64,000 bases of DNA. Origin: Lysobacter sp. BMK333-48F3. GTDB lineage: Bacteria; Pseudomonadota; Gammaproteobacteria; Xanthomonadales; Xanthomonadaceae. Of the stretch, positions 30,139 through 38,540 are shown piece after piece; the stretch's first letter is position 1; every line of letters starts with the position of its first letter. The stretch lies in NCBI RefSeq assembly GCF_019733395.1, contig NZ_JAIHOO010000001.1, positions 62,001 through 126,000 of the forward strand. The letters are read 5' to 3'. A program made the translations under genes and the position numbers. The notes below the pieces were generated by a model. That model searched no databases, was not told the origin of the DNA, and worked only from the letters and a program-made list of their open reading frames with translations.

Positions 30139-30349
30139 GGCGGGGCGGCGCCGGCTCGCAGGCTTGGCGTTACCGGCACGGGGTCATTCCGGCCCGGGCT
30201 CGTTTGACCCGGGTCACATCCTGGCGCGACATCGCCGCGTCCATACCGCCGATCGCGCCGCCGGTCGGCGTTCGCGCCCGGCCCGGCCGCGCAGCCGCTA
30301 GCATCGCTGCGCCGCCGGCCGGGCGGTTCGCTGCCGTGGAGTCTCGCCG

Positions 30350-30916
30350 ATGCGTTTGCCGATGGGTTTGCCGATGGGTTTGCCGAAACGTTCGCTCGTC
30401 CCCGTCCTGCTCGCGCTGTGCTTCGTCGGCTGCTCCTGCCAACGCCAGGCCGACGACCGCGCCGCCGCGACCGCGACCGCGCCGGCCCAGCCGCGCGACG
30501 ACGCTGCGGCGCGCGCGGCCGCCGAAGCGGCGCGGCGCGCGCAGGCGCAGAACCAGCAACGCGTCGACGCCATGACCGAGGCGGTCAACACCTTGCACCT
30601 GTACCTGCAGCAGCTCAGCAGCGGCAAGCGCGAGCTGGCCGAAAAGCACTGGGCTTACGAACGCCAGCCGCGCGGCAACGAGGAGGCCGGGCTGCGCCAG
30701 ATCGAGCAGTTCAGCGCGATGCGGATCCAGAACGAAACGCCCGAGCCGCTGGACGAGGAAATCGTCCCCGAATCGCTGCAGATTCCGGTCGAGCTGCGGG
30801 TCAGCCTGCCCGGCGGCGAGAACCGCCGCTACACCGGCTGGTACCGGATGCGGCGCGATCCGGTCGACCGCAGCTGGAAACTCACAGCGACCTCGCTGAG
30901 CCTGGCCTTGCGCTGA
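30350..30916 (+). CDS. Putative lipoprotein
   Basis: The product has 188 residues and belongs to no family I recognise. A hydrophobic leader ends in CFVGC (Cys28), a loose lipobox. A coiled, Ala/Gln-rich segment (30-75) precedes a globular part (LQQLSSGKRELAEKHWAYERQ, ending YTGWYRMRRDPVDRSWKLT). The leader begins with a 12-bp in-frame duplication (CCGATGGGTTTG), which creates three ATG codons at 30350, 30362 and 30374; any could start translation, and GGAG lies about 10 bases before the first. Confidence 0.7.
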   Translation: MRLPMGLPMGLPKRSLVPVLLALCFVGCSCQRQADDRAAATATAPAQPRDDAAARAAAEAARRAQAQNQQRVDAMTEAVNTLHLYLQQLSSGKRELAEKHWAYERQPRGNEEAGLRQIEQFSAMRIQNETPEPLDEEIVPESLQIPVELRVSLPGGENRRYTGWYRMRRDPVDRSWKLTATSLSLALR

Positions 30917-31053
30917 TCGGCCCGGGTTCGGCGCCGCGCGGCGGGCGCAGCGCCGCGGCTTTCGGCACAGCCCGTGCACGCAGGCGGGCTTATACACTGG
31001 TGGCCCTCGCGACGGCACGGCAATGGCCGTCGCTCCGCCTCCTGGACCCCGTC

Positions 31054-31764
31054 ATGCGCCGTCATCGTTCCCGCGTTTCCGCTCTCGCCCTCGGCCTGGC
31101 CCTGGCCGGCGCCGTCCTGACCAGCGCCTGCGGCGACAAGACCGCCGCCGACGGCAGCGGCAGCGCGGACGGCTCGGCGGAGGCATTGCCGGCACCGGAA
31201 GGCGCCGGACGCGGCGGCGTGACCGGCATGCCGGCCACGCCGGGCCCGGGCCAGGTCGGGCCGCCGGCCGACGCCGCGGCGACGCCGCTGTACGACGAGA
31301 ACGGCAATCCCCTGCCCGGCATCGAGGCGCCGGCCGAAGGCGTCGACGGCACCCTGCCGCTGCCGCCCGGCGGCAGCGCGGTCGCGGCCGAACCGGGCCC
31401 CGAAGACGCGCTCGCGGTGGTGCGCGACTACTACGCCGCGATCAACCAGGGCCAGTTCGACCAGGCCTATGCCTTGTGGTCCGACGGCGGCCGCGCCAGC
31501 GGCCAGAGCGCGCAGCAGTTCGCTGCCGGCTTCGCCGACACCACCGGCGTATCGGTGGAACTGCTGGCGCCCGGCCCGGTCGACGCCGGCGCCGGCCAGC
31601 GCCATATCGAGGTGCCGGTAGCGATCACCGCGACCCAGCGCGACGGCAGCCAGCGCAAGTACGTCGGCGCCTACGTCCTGCGCCGGACCGTGGTCGACGG
31701 CGCCAGCGACGAACAGCGCGCCTGGCGCATCGGCAGCGCCGACATCCGCGAGGTGCGCCCGTGA
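31054..31764 (+). CDS. Putative lipoprotein with SnoaL/NTF2-like C-terminal part
   Basis: The product has 236 residues. The leader MRRHRSRVSALALGLALAGA ends in LTSAC (Cys26), a near-lipobox. A proline/glycine-rich linker spans about 30-115. The C-terminal 110 residues (DALAVVRDYYAAINQGQFDQAYALWSDGGRASGQ) resemble NTF2-like folds that often sit in envelope lipoproteins. It is the first gene of a pair: its TGA overlaps the ATG of the next gene. The function is unknown. Confidence 0.75.
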   Translation: MRRHRSRVSALALGLALAGAVLTSACGDKTAADGSGSADGSAEALPAPEGAGRGGVTGMPATPGPGQVGPPADAAATPLYDENGNPLPGIEAPAEGVDGTLPLPPGGSAVAAEPGPEDALAVVRDYYAAINQGQFDQAYALWSDGGRASGQSAQQFAAGFADTTGVSVELLAPGPVDAGAGQRHIEVPVAITATQRDGSQRKYVGAYVLRRTVVDGASDEQRAWRIGSADIREVRP

Positions 31765-32519
31765 TGCGGCGTTGGCTGGTGCCGTCGGTGGTGGCGGCCT
31801 TCGCGCTGGCGGCGATCGTCCTGCTGCTGGTCGCCTGCGGCCGCAACGATCCGCCGAACGCCGCGCCGGCCACGACGGCGACCGTGCCGGCGCCGATCGC
31901 CGCGCCGCCGACCGCCTCGCCGCCGACCGCCTCGGCCGAGCCGGCCGGAATCGACTACGTCCTGCCCGGCGCGCTGGCGCCCGACGTCGGCCCCGAACAG
32001 CTGCGCCGGTTGTTCGGCGCCGCCAACGTCAAGATCGACGACACGCTGCCCGGGCCGGAAGACGAATCCTTCCGCGGAGTGGTCCTGTTCGACGGCGATC
32101 CGACCCGGCGCGCAGTGCTGCATTACCAGGACGAAAAGAAGTTGCGCGGCCTGGCCGTGGTCGAAGTGCGCGAGCCGACCACCCGCTGGCGCCTGGACAA
32201 CGGCGTCGCCATCGGCCAGTCGCTGGCCGAACTGGTGCGCCGCAACGGCAAGCCGATCCGCTTCAGCGGCCTGGACTGGGACTACGGCGGCACCGTCACC
32301 GACTGGAACGGCGGCAAGCTCGGCTCGGGCGAAGGCGATGCGGTGATGCGCCACGCGCGTCTGGATGTGCAACCGCAGCCTGGCCGCGACGACGGCGTCG
32401 GCGCGGTACCGACCGGCGACAGCGAATACGCCAGCGACGATCCCAAGTACCCGCGCCAGGGCGAGCTGCTGCGCGTGAGCGAAATCGGCGTGTCCTTCCC
32501 CGGCGAAGACGATCTGTGA
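31764..32519 (+). CDS. Putative lipoprotein
   Basis: The product has 251 residues. It has a canonical lipobox LVAC (Cys25) after a hydrophobic leader, then an Ala/Pro/Thr-rich linker to about 65. The globular part includes LRRLFGAANVKIDDTLPGPEDE, GVVLFDGDPTRRAVLHYQDEKK and an acidic C-terminus. The ATG overlaps the stop of the preceding lipoprotein gene, so the two are cotranscribed and may form one envelope complex. I do not recognise the family. Confidence 0.78.
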   Translation: MRRWLVPSVVAAFALAAIVLLLVACGRNDPPNAAPATTATVPAPIAAPPTASPPTASAEPAGIDYVLPGALAPDVGPEQLRRLFGAANVKIDDTLPGPEDESFRGVVLFDGDPTRRAVLHYQDEKKLRGLAVVEVREPTTRWRLDNGVAIGQSLAELVRRNGKPIRFSGLDWDYGGTVTDWNGGKLGSGEGDAVMRHARLDVQPQPGRDDGVGAVPTGDSEYASDDPKYPRQGELLRVSEIGVSFPGEDDL

Positions 32520-32541
32520 TCCGCCGCCGCGGCCTGCGCGC

Positions 32542-33003
32542 ATGAGCGGTACCGCGCCGCGCATCGTCCTCGACAGCAACGTCTGCCTGGACCTGTTCGC
32601 GTTCAAGGACCCGGCCGTCGCGCCGCTGTTGCAGGCGCTGCGCGAGGGCACGATCCAGGCGGTCGCCGACCCGGCCTGCCGCGACGAATGGCTGCGGGTG
32701 ATCGAGTACCCCAAGCTCGGTCTCGACGCCGCCGTGCGCGAGGCCTGCCGGCGCGATTACGACGCCTTGTTCGAGCCGTACACGGCCGATGCCGCGACAC
32801 CCGCGGTCGCGCTGCCGCGCTGCGCCGATCCCGACGACCAGAAGTTCCTCGAACTGGCCCAGGCCGCGCAGGCGCGCTGGCTGCTCAGCCGCGACCACGC
32901 CCTGTTGGTGCTGGGCCGGCGCACCGCCCGCGCCGGCCTGTTCGAGATCCTGACTCCGCGCGCCTGGGTCGCCCTGCAGGCGCTGCGCGCCGCCGCGCCC
33001 TGA
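32542..33003 (+). CDS. PIN domain protein, putative toxin component
   Basis: The product has 153 residues. The N-terminus (IVLDSNVCLDLFAF) places the first catalytic Asp at D11; E49, D96-D99 (DPDDQ) and D118 (SRDHALL) supply the rest of the acidic PIN site. Family members are single-strand RNases, often the toxins of toxin-antitoxin pairs. No antitoxin-sized gene overlaps or adjoins it: the previous gene is a lipoprotein (22-base gap) and the next is an AraC regulator. It is therefore either an orphan toxin or a housekeeping PIN nuclease. Confidence 0.85.
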   Translation: MSGTAPRIVLDSNVCLDLFAFKDPAVAPLLQALREGTIQAVADPACRDEWLRVIEYPKLGLDAAVREACRRDYDALFEPYTADAATPAVALPRCADPDDQKFLELAQAAQARWLLSRDHALLVLGRRTARAGLFEILTPRAWVALQALRAAAP

Positions 33004-33046
33004 AGCTCGCGTCGGCTGCCCTCGCGGCCCGTGCCATACTCGGCCC

Positions 33047-33886
33047 ATGCAAGGCGTGCCCGCCCACTTCGTCGACGCCCAGGACGCGGCCGAATTCCGC
33101 CAGCCGGCGCACCGTGCCGGAATCGAGCTGTATCGCGCCCACATCGTCCGCCACGCGTTCGAGCCGCACACCCACGAAGCCTACGGCCTGGGCGCGATCG
33201 AATCCGGAGTCGAACGCTTCCGCTACCGCGGCAGCGACCACCTGGCGCCGCCGGATTCGCTGGTGCTGATGAATCCCGACGTGCTGCACACCGGCCGCGC
33301 CGAGACCGAAGGCGGCTGGCGTTACCGCATGGTCTATGTCGACCCGGAGGTCGCCGAGGAGATCACCGGCGAACGCGGCTGGTGGTTCGAGCAGGCGGTG
33401 CGCCACGATCCGGCGCGCGCGCAACGCATCACCGCGCGCCTGGACGCGCTGTGGCTGACGCGCGACGAGCTGGATTTCGACAGCCAGTTGTTCGCCCTGC
33501 TGGCCGAGTTCCGCGACCACGCCCGCGTCGTCCGGCCGCTGCGCGAACAGGCGCCGGTGCGCTTCGCGCCGGTGATCGAGTATCTGCACGCGCATCTGGC
33601 CGAGCGCATCGGCCTGGAACAGCTGGCCGCGGTCGCCGGGCTGAGCCCGTTCCATTTCCTGCGCCAGTTCCGCCGCCAGTACCACGTCACCCCGCAGCAG
33701 ATGCTGATGGCCTTGCGCCTGTACCGGGCCAAGCGCCTGCTCGCCGCGGGCGCGGCGCCGGCCCAGGTCGCGCTCGACAGCGGCCTGGCCGACCAGGCCC
33801 ACCTGACCCGCGCCTTCTCGCGCCGCTACGGCATCACCCCGGCGCGCTACCAGCGCCAGATCCTCGCCGGCCGCCGCCCCGGCTGA
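33047..33886 (+). CDS. AraC family transcriptional regulator
   Basis: The product has 279 residues. The N-terminal half is an AraC-type cupin sensor (HAFEPHTHEAYGLGAIESG, MNPDVLHTG). The C-terminal half has two helix-turn-helix motifs (LEQLAAVAGLSPFHFLRQFRRQYHVTPQQML; QVALDSGLADQAHLTRAFSRRYGITPARYQ). The ligand is unknown. It is followed, 65 bases later and in the same direction, by an EamA transporter that it may control. Confidence 0.92.
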   Translation: MQGVPAHFVDAQDAAEFRQPAHRAGIELYRAHIVRHAFEPHTHEAYGLGAIESGVERFRYRGSDHLAPPDSLVLMNPDVLHTGRAETEGGWRYRMVYVDPEVAEEITGERGWWFEQAVRHDPARAQRITARLDALWLTRDELDFDSQLFALLAEFRDHARVVRPLREQAPVRFAPVIEYLHAHLAERIGLEQLAAVAGLSPFHFLRQFRRQYHVTPQQMLMALRLYRAKRLLAAGAAPAQVALDSGLADQAHLTRAFSRRYGITPARYQRQILAGRRPG

Positions 33887-33951
33887 GCCGCACCGGGGCG
33901 GGCGCAATCTGAGACAAGACCGGCGCCGGCCGCCTCGGCCAGGCTGGGCGC

Positions 33952-34920
33952 ATGTTGCTCGGAACCCTCTACGCGCTCGCCGCTGGCCTGATCTGGGGCC
34001 TGGTCTTCGTCGGACCGCTGTTGCTGCCGGAGTATTCGCCGGCGCTGCAGTCCTTCGGCCGCTACCTCGCCTTCGGCCTGATCGCCCTGCCGCTGGCCTG
34101 GATGGACCGCGGCGCGCTGCGCCAGTTGCGCCGCCAAGACTGGCTCGAGGCGCTCAAGCTGGTCGCGATCGGCAACCTGCTCTATTACCTGTTCCTGGCC
34201 AGCGCGATCCAGCGCGCCGGCGGCCCCTTGCCGACCATGATCATCGGCACCTTGCCGGTGGTGATCGCGGTCTGCGCCAACCTGCGCAACGCGCGCCGCG
34301 ACGGCCGCCTGCCCTGGCTGCGCCTGCTGCCCTCGCTGTCGCTGATCGCGCTCGGCATCGCCTGCGTCAACCGCGCCGAGCTGCAGGCCTTGCGCGCCGA
34401 TCCGCAGGCCGACCTGCACCGCTATGCCTTGGGCGGCCTGCTCGCGGTGGGCGCGGTGGTGTGCTGGACCTGGTACCCGCTGCGCAACGCCGACTGGTTG
34501 CGCGCGCATCCCGATCGCAGCCCGCGCAGTTGGGCCACCGCCCAGGGCGTGGCGACCCTGCCGCTGGCGTTGTGCGGCTACGCCGCGCTATGGCTGTGGA
34601 TGAGCGCGCGCGGCGACGATTTCGCCATGCCGTTCGGGCCGCGGCCGCTGTTCTTCGTCGGCCTGATGGCGGCGATCGGTCTGCTCGCGTCCTGGGTCGG
34701 CACCCTGTGCTGGAACGAAGCCAGCCAACGCCTGCCGACCGCGCTCGCCGGCCAGTTGATCGTGTTCGAGACCCTGGCCGCGCTGAGCTATGCCTTCGCG
34801 CTGCGCCAGCAATGGCCGCCGCCGCTGACCCTGTTCGGCATCGCCCTGCTGATCGCCGGCGTGGTCTGGGCGTTGCGGATCAAGCCGGTCGCCGCGACTC
34901 AGACCGCCGTCGCGAACTGA
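33952..34920 (+). CDS. EamA/DMT superfamily transporter
   Basis: The product has 322 residues with about ten hydrophobic helices arranged as two EamA repeats (YALAAGLIWGLVFVGPLLL at the start; second half from YALGGLLAVGAVVCWTWYPL). Drug/metabolite transporters of this type export small metabolites. The position behind an AraC regulator suggests inducible export; the substrate is unknown. Confidence 0.9.
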   Translation: MLLGTLYALAAGLIWGLVFVGPLLLPEYSPALQSFGRYLAFGLIALPLAWMDRGALRQLRRQDWLEALKLVAIGNLLYYLFLASAIQRAGGPLPTMIIGTLPVVIAVCANLRNARRDGRLPWLRLLPSLSLIALGIACVNRAELQALRADPQADLHRYALGGLLAVGAVVCWTWYPLRNADWLRAHPDRSPRSWATAQGVATLPLALCGYAALWLWMSARGDDFAMPFGPRPLFFVGLMAAIGLLASWVGTLCWNEASQRLPTALAGQLIVFETLAALSYAFALRQQWPPPLTLFGIALLIAGVVWALRIKPVAATQTAVAN

Positions 34921-35035
34921 GCGCGACCGGCGCCGGAGATACGCTCAAGCGCGGCATTCCTGCGGCGTTATGCCGCAGCCGAGCCGCGGCGGGCGCTGCC
35001 TAAGCTGGCCGCCCCGCGTCTGTCGGAATGCGCTC

Positions 35036-37090
35036 ATGCGCCAGCGTTCGTTGCGTTCGCCCCTGCTCGCCATCGCGATCGCGTTCGCATTCGACGCGGC
35101 CGCGCAAACCCAGGATGCGCCCGGCGGCGAGCCCGCTACGCTGGAGACGGTGCGCGTACGCGGCCCGGATCGGCCGCGCACCGTCGACAGCCTCGAAGCC
35201 GCGCGCGCGCGCCTGGACCAACGCGCCGGCGCCACCGCGCTGGTCGACGGCGAGTCCTACCGCGACCGCCGCGTCGGCACGCTCGCCGATGCGCTGGGTT
35301 ATGCGCCCGGCGTGTTCGTGCAGCCGCGCTTCGGCGCCGAAGAAGCGCGCCTGTCGATCCGCGGCTCCGGCCTTCAACGCACCTTCCACGGCCGCGGCCT
35401 GGAACTGCTGCAGGACGGCAGCCCGCTCAACCTCGCCGACGGCGGCTTCGATTTCCAATCGGTGGATCCGCTGGCGGCGCGCTACATCGAGGTCTATCGC
35501 GGCGCTAACGCGCTGGAGTACGGCGCCGCTACGCTCGGCGGCGCGATCGACTTCGTTTCGCCGACCGGCTACGACACCGCGCCGCTGACCCTGCGCGCGG
35601 AAGCCGGCGCGTTCGGCCATCGCCGCGGCCAGCTCGCCCTGGCCGGCGTGTCCGGCCGCGCCGACGCTTATCTGAGCCTGGGCGGTTCGCGCCAGGACGG
35701 TTTCCGCGATCACGCCGCGCAAGAGAACTACCGCTGGTTCGGCAACGCCGGCTATCGCTTCGGCGAGCGCCTCGACGGCCGCGTCTACCTGACCCATGTC
35801 GACACCCGCTCGGCCCTGCCCGGCAGCCTGACCCTGGCCGAGGCGCGGCGCGATCCGGCCCTGGCCGCGCCGGCCGCGCTGAGCCAGAACCAGCGTCGCG
35901 ACTACCGCCTCGACCGTCTCGCCGCGCGCCTGAGCTGGACGCCGTCCGCCACCGGCACGTTGAATCTGTCGGCCTACTACGCCGACAAATCGCTCGATCA
36001 TCCGATCTTCCAGGTGCTGCGCCAGGACAGCCGCGATCTCGGCCTCGACCTGCGCTGGCGCGGCGAGGGCCGCTGGTTCGGCCGTCGCAACCTGCTCGTC
36101 GCCGGGCTGGCCTGGGCGCAGGGCGAGATCGACGACCGGCGCTACTTCAACCTCGCCGGCCAAGCCGGTGCGCCGAGCAACCGCTTCGACCAGCGCGCGG
36201 TCAACCGCAAGCTGTACCTCGAAAACCAGACCTGGCTGACGCCGGCCTGGGTCGTGTCGCTGGGCGCGCAGGCGCTGGACGCGAAACGCCGTTCGCGCGA
36301 CCGGCTGATCGTCGGCGGCCGCGACGAAAGCTTCGCTGCCGATTACTCCGGCATCAGCCCCAAGCTCGGCCTGCGCTACCTCATCGACGACCGCGCCCAG
36401 CTCTACGCCAACCTCAGCCGCAGCCTGGAACCGCCCAGCTTCGGCGAACTCAGCGGCGGCCCCGGGATCAGCCCGGTCGGCAAGCAACGCGCCGACAGCG
36501 CCGAACTGGGCCTGCGCCTCGACCGCGCCGCGCTGTCGCTGGACCTGGCCCTGTACCGGGCCCGCCTGCGCGGCGAACTGCTGTCGCTCAGCGACGGCCA
36601 GGGCAACCCGCTGGGCACGATCAACGCCGGGCGCACCCTGCACCAGGGCGTCGAGCTCGGCCTGGGCTGGCGCATCGGCGAGGCCTGGACCGTGTCGGCG
36701 AACTATCTCTACAACGACTTCCGCTTCCACGGCGACCGCGTCTACGGCGACAACGACCTTGCCGGCGTCGCCCCGCAACTGCTGCGCGCCGAACTGCGCT
36801 GGTCGCCGGACCCGCGCTTGTACATCGCGCCGAACCTGGAATGGACCCCGCAGGACACCTGGATCGATCACGCCAACAGCTATCGCGCCCCGGGCTATCG
36901 CATCGTCGGCCTGCGCCTCGGCGGACGGGCGGCGCCGCACTGGTCCTGGTTCGCCGACGCACGCAACCTCGGCGACCGCCGCTGGATCGCCAGCAGCAAC
37001 GTGATCGCCGACGCCCGCGGCCAGGACGGGCGCAATTTCCTGCCGGGCGATGGCCGGGCGGTGTATGTGGGGGTGGAGTGGCGGGATTGA
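35036..37090 (+). CDS. TonB-dependent receptor
   Basis: The product has 684 residues. A signal peptide (MRQRSLRSPLLAIAIAFAFDAAAQ) is followed by a TonB-box-like stretch (ATLETVRVRG), the plug (GTLADALGYAPGVFVQPRFG, LSIRGSGLQRTFHGRGLELLQDG, EVYRGANALEYGAATLGGAIDFVS) and a 22-strand-type barrel ending in the aromatic-terminated YVGVEWRD. It imports a siderophore or other large ligand across the outer membrane. No Fur box is visible upstream. The ATG at 35036 is preferred because the signal peptide starts there. The substrate is unknown. Confidence 0.9.
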   Translation: MRQRSLRSPLLAIAIAFAFDAAAQTQDAPGGEPATLETVRVRGPDRPRTVDSLEAARARLDQRAGATALVDGESYRDRRVGTLADALGYAPGVFVQPRFGAEEARLSIRGSGLQRTFHGRGLELLQDGSPLNLADGGFDFQSVDPLAARYIEVYRGANALEYGAATLGGAIDFVSPTGYDTAPLTLRAEAGAFGHRRGQLALAGVSGRADAYLSLGGSRQDGFRDHAAQENYRWFGNAGYRFGERLDGRVYLTHVDTRSALPGSLTLAEARRDPALAAPAALSQNQRRDYRLDRLAARLSWTPSATGTLNLSAYYADKSLDHPIFQVLRQDSRDLGLDLRWRGEGRWFGRRNLLVAGLAWAQGEIDDRRYFNLAGQAGAPSNRFDQRAVNRKLYLENQTWLTPAWVVSLGAQALDAKRRSRDRLIVGGRDESFAADYSGISPKLGLRYLIDDRAQLYANLSRSLEPPSFGELSGGPGISPVGKQRADSAELGLRLDRAALSLDLALYRARLRGELLSLSDGQGNPLGTINAGRTLHQGVELGLGWRIGEAWTVSANYLYNDFRFHGDRVYGDNDLAGVAPQLLRAELRWSPDPRLYIAPNLEWTPQDTWIDHANSYRAPGYRIVGLRLGGRAAPHWSWFADARNLGDRRWIASSNVIADARGQDGRNFLPGDGRAVYVGVEWRD

Positions 37091-37151
37091 GGGTCGGGAG
37101 TCGGGAGTCGGGAGTCGGGAATGGGGAATGGGGAATGGGGAATGGGGAATC
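37091..37151. repeat. G-rich heptamer array, nine G-runs
   Basis: GGGAGTC-type heptamers pass into GGGGAAT heptamers directly after the receptor stop. Nine runs of at least three G separated by 3-4 bases satisfy the quadruplex motif on the plus strand, which is also the mRNA sense of the receptor. Confidence 0.9.
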
Positions 37152-37176
37152 GCAAAAGCAGTTTGCGCCCGCTCTG

Positions 37177-37223
37177 GTAGGAGCGGCGTCCCACTGGGAT
37201 TTCCTTCGGTCATAAGCCGCGAC
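37177..37223. repeat. Long-variant REP element
   Basis: It has a GTAGGAGCGGCG head and an AAGCCGCGAC end, separated by the insert TCCCACTGGGATTTCCTTCG(GTCAT). It is the same long variant as the one at 13194. Confidence 0.8.
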
Positions 37224-37386
37224 CGTCGAAGCGGTGGAACACCACGCCGGTGCCTGACGCCCGACCGCGCGTGATTGGCTGGCTTCGGTCGCAGCGCTCG
37301 CATGCATCGCTTCGGCAATCGCAGCTTGTGGCTGGAGGAAGTCCCCGTGGGACGCCGCACCAACAGCAGCGACACGATGCCTGCTG

Positions 37387-37676
<290 letters not shown>

Positions 37677-37736
37677 AGAGCTTTTGAAGCTTTAGAAGCC
37701 ATCGAACGACAGACGGCGCGAGACCGTAAGAACGCG

Positions 37737-37925
37737 GTCGCGGCTTGCGCCGCTCCTACCCTTTGCGATGGTTTCGGGCTCTTCGATCGATGGCGTCGGC
37801 CTTGGATCTTCTGCGCGTCCCGTGGTCGCGGCTTGCGCCGCTCCTACAGGCGATGGCCTTCGGCTTCGATCTATGGCCTTGGGTCTTCTGCGCGTCCCGT
37901 GGTCGCGGCTCACGCCGCTCCTACA
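37737..37925. repeat. Three inverted REP elements
   Basis: REP hairpins occur at 37737-37760, 37825-37848 and 37902-37925, all in the GTCGCGGC...CTCCTAC orientation. The 77-88 bp periods share the spacer words GGCCTTGG and TCTTCTGCGCGTCCCGTG. Confidence 0.85.
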
Positions 37926-38055
37926 GGAGGCGGGGCGAAGCGAGGACGAAACATGGCGCTGGATTGTCGTATCTGCGACTGCGGCCGCGCCCGAACCAAG
38001 ACCGCCGTCGTTGCGGCCGCGCCGGCCGGCGCCGATGATCGGGGCATTCCGGGCG

Positions 38056-38490
38056 ATGGATGCCGCCATGAACGCCGAGATTCCGCAACGCAACCGTTCG
38101 CCGCACGGCTGGTGGGTCGCCACCTACCTCGAACGCGCGGCCTGGGACGACGAACCGGCGCCGGTCGACGACACCCGTTGCCTGGTCTGGGAGAACACCT
38201 TGCTGATCCGCGCCGGCGACCGCGAGGACGCCTACGCCAAGGCCCTGGCCTACGGCCGCGGCAAGGGCAACGAGTTCGCCGACGCCGAAGACGGCCGCCG
38301 CGGCCGCTGGGTGTTCGAGGGCCTGTCGCGCCTGTTGCCGGTGTACGACGAACTGCGCGACGGCGCCGAACTGATGTGGACCGAACACCGCGGTCAGCCC
38401 TATGCGGCGCTGCGCGCCAGGCTGCGCCGCAAGCACGAGCTGGAAGCCTTCGACGACCTGGACGACGGCGAACCGCCGCTGGCCTCGTAA
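38056..38490 (+). CDS. DUF4288 domain protein
   Basis: The product has 144 residues from this start. The DUF4288 pattern is visible: WWVATYLER, then VWENTLLIRAGDREDAYAKALAYGRGKGNEF, then WVFEGLSRLLPVYDELRDGAELMWTEHR. There is no signal peptide. The start is uncertain: in-frame ATGs at 38035, 38056 and 38068 all lack a clear Shine-Dalgarno sequence, and conserved sequence begins only after the third. The function of the family is unknown. It converges on the DUF5916 gene across a hairpin. Confidence 0.78.
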   Translation: MDAAMNAEIPQRNRSPHGWWVATYLERAAWDDEPAPVDDTRCLVWENTLLIRAGDREDAYAKALAYGRGKGNEFADAEDGRRGRWVFEGLSRLLPVYDELRDGAELMWTEHRGQPYAALRARLRRKHELEAFDDLDDGEPPLAS

Positions 38491-38511
38491 ACGCCCGGCC
38501 ATCGCCTCCGC

Positions 38512-38530
38512 CGCCCGGCGCGACCGGGCG
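38512..38530. terminator. Hairpin between converging DUF4288 and DUF5916 genes
   Basis: CGCCCGG and CCGGGCG form a 7-bp stem with a CGCGA loop, between the two stops (38490 and 38541). Confidence 0.6.
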
Positions 38531-38540
38531 ACGGCCGCGG

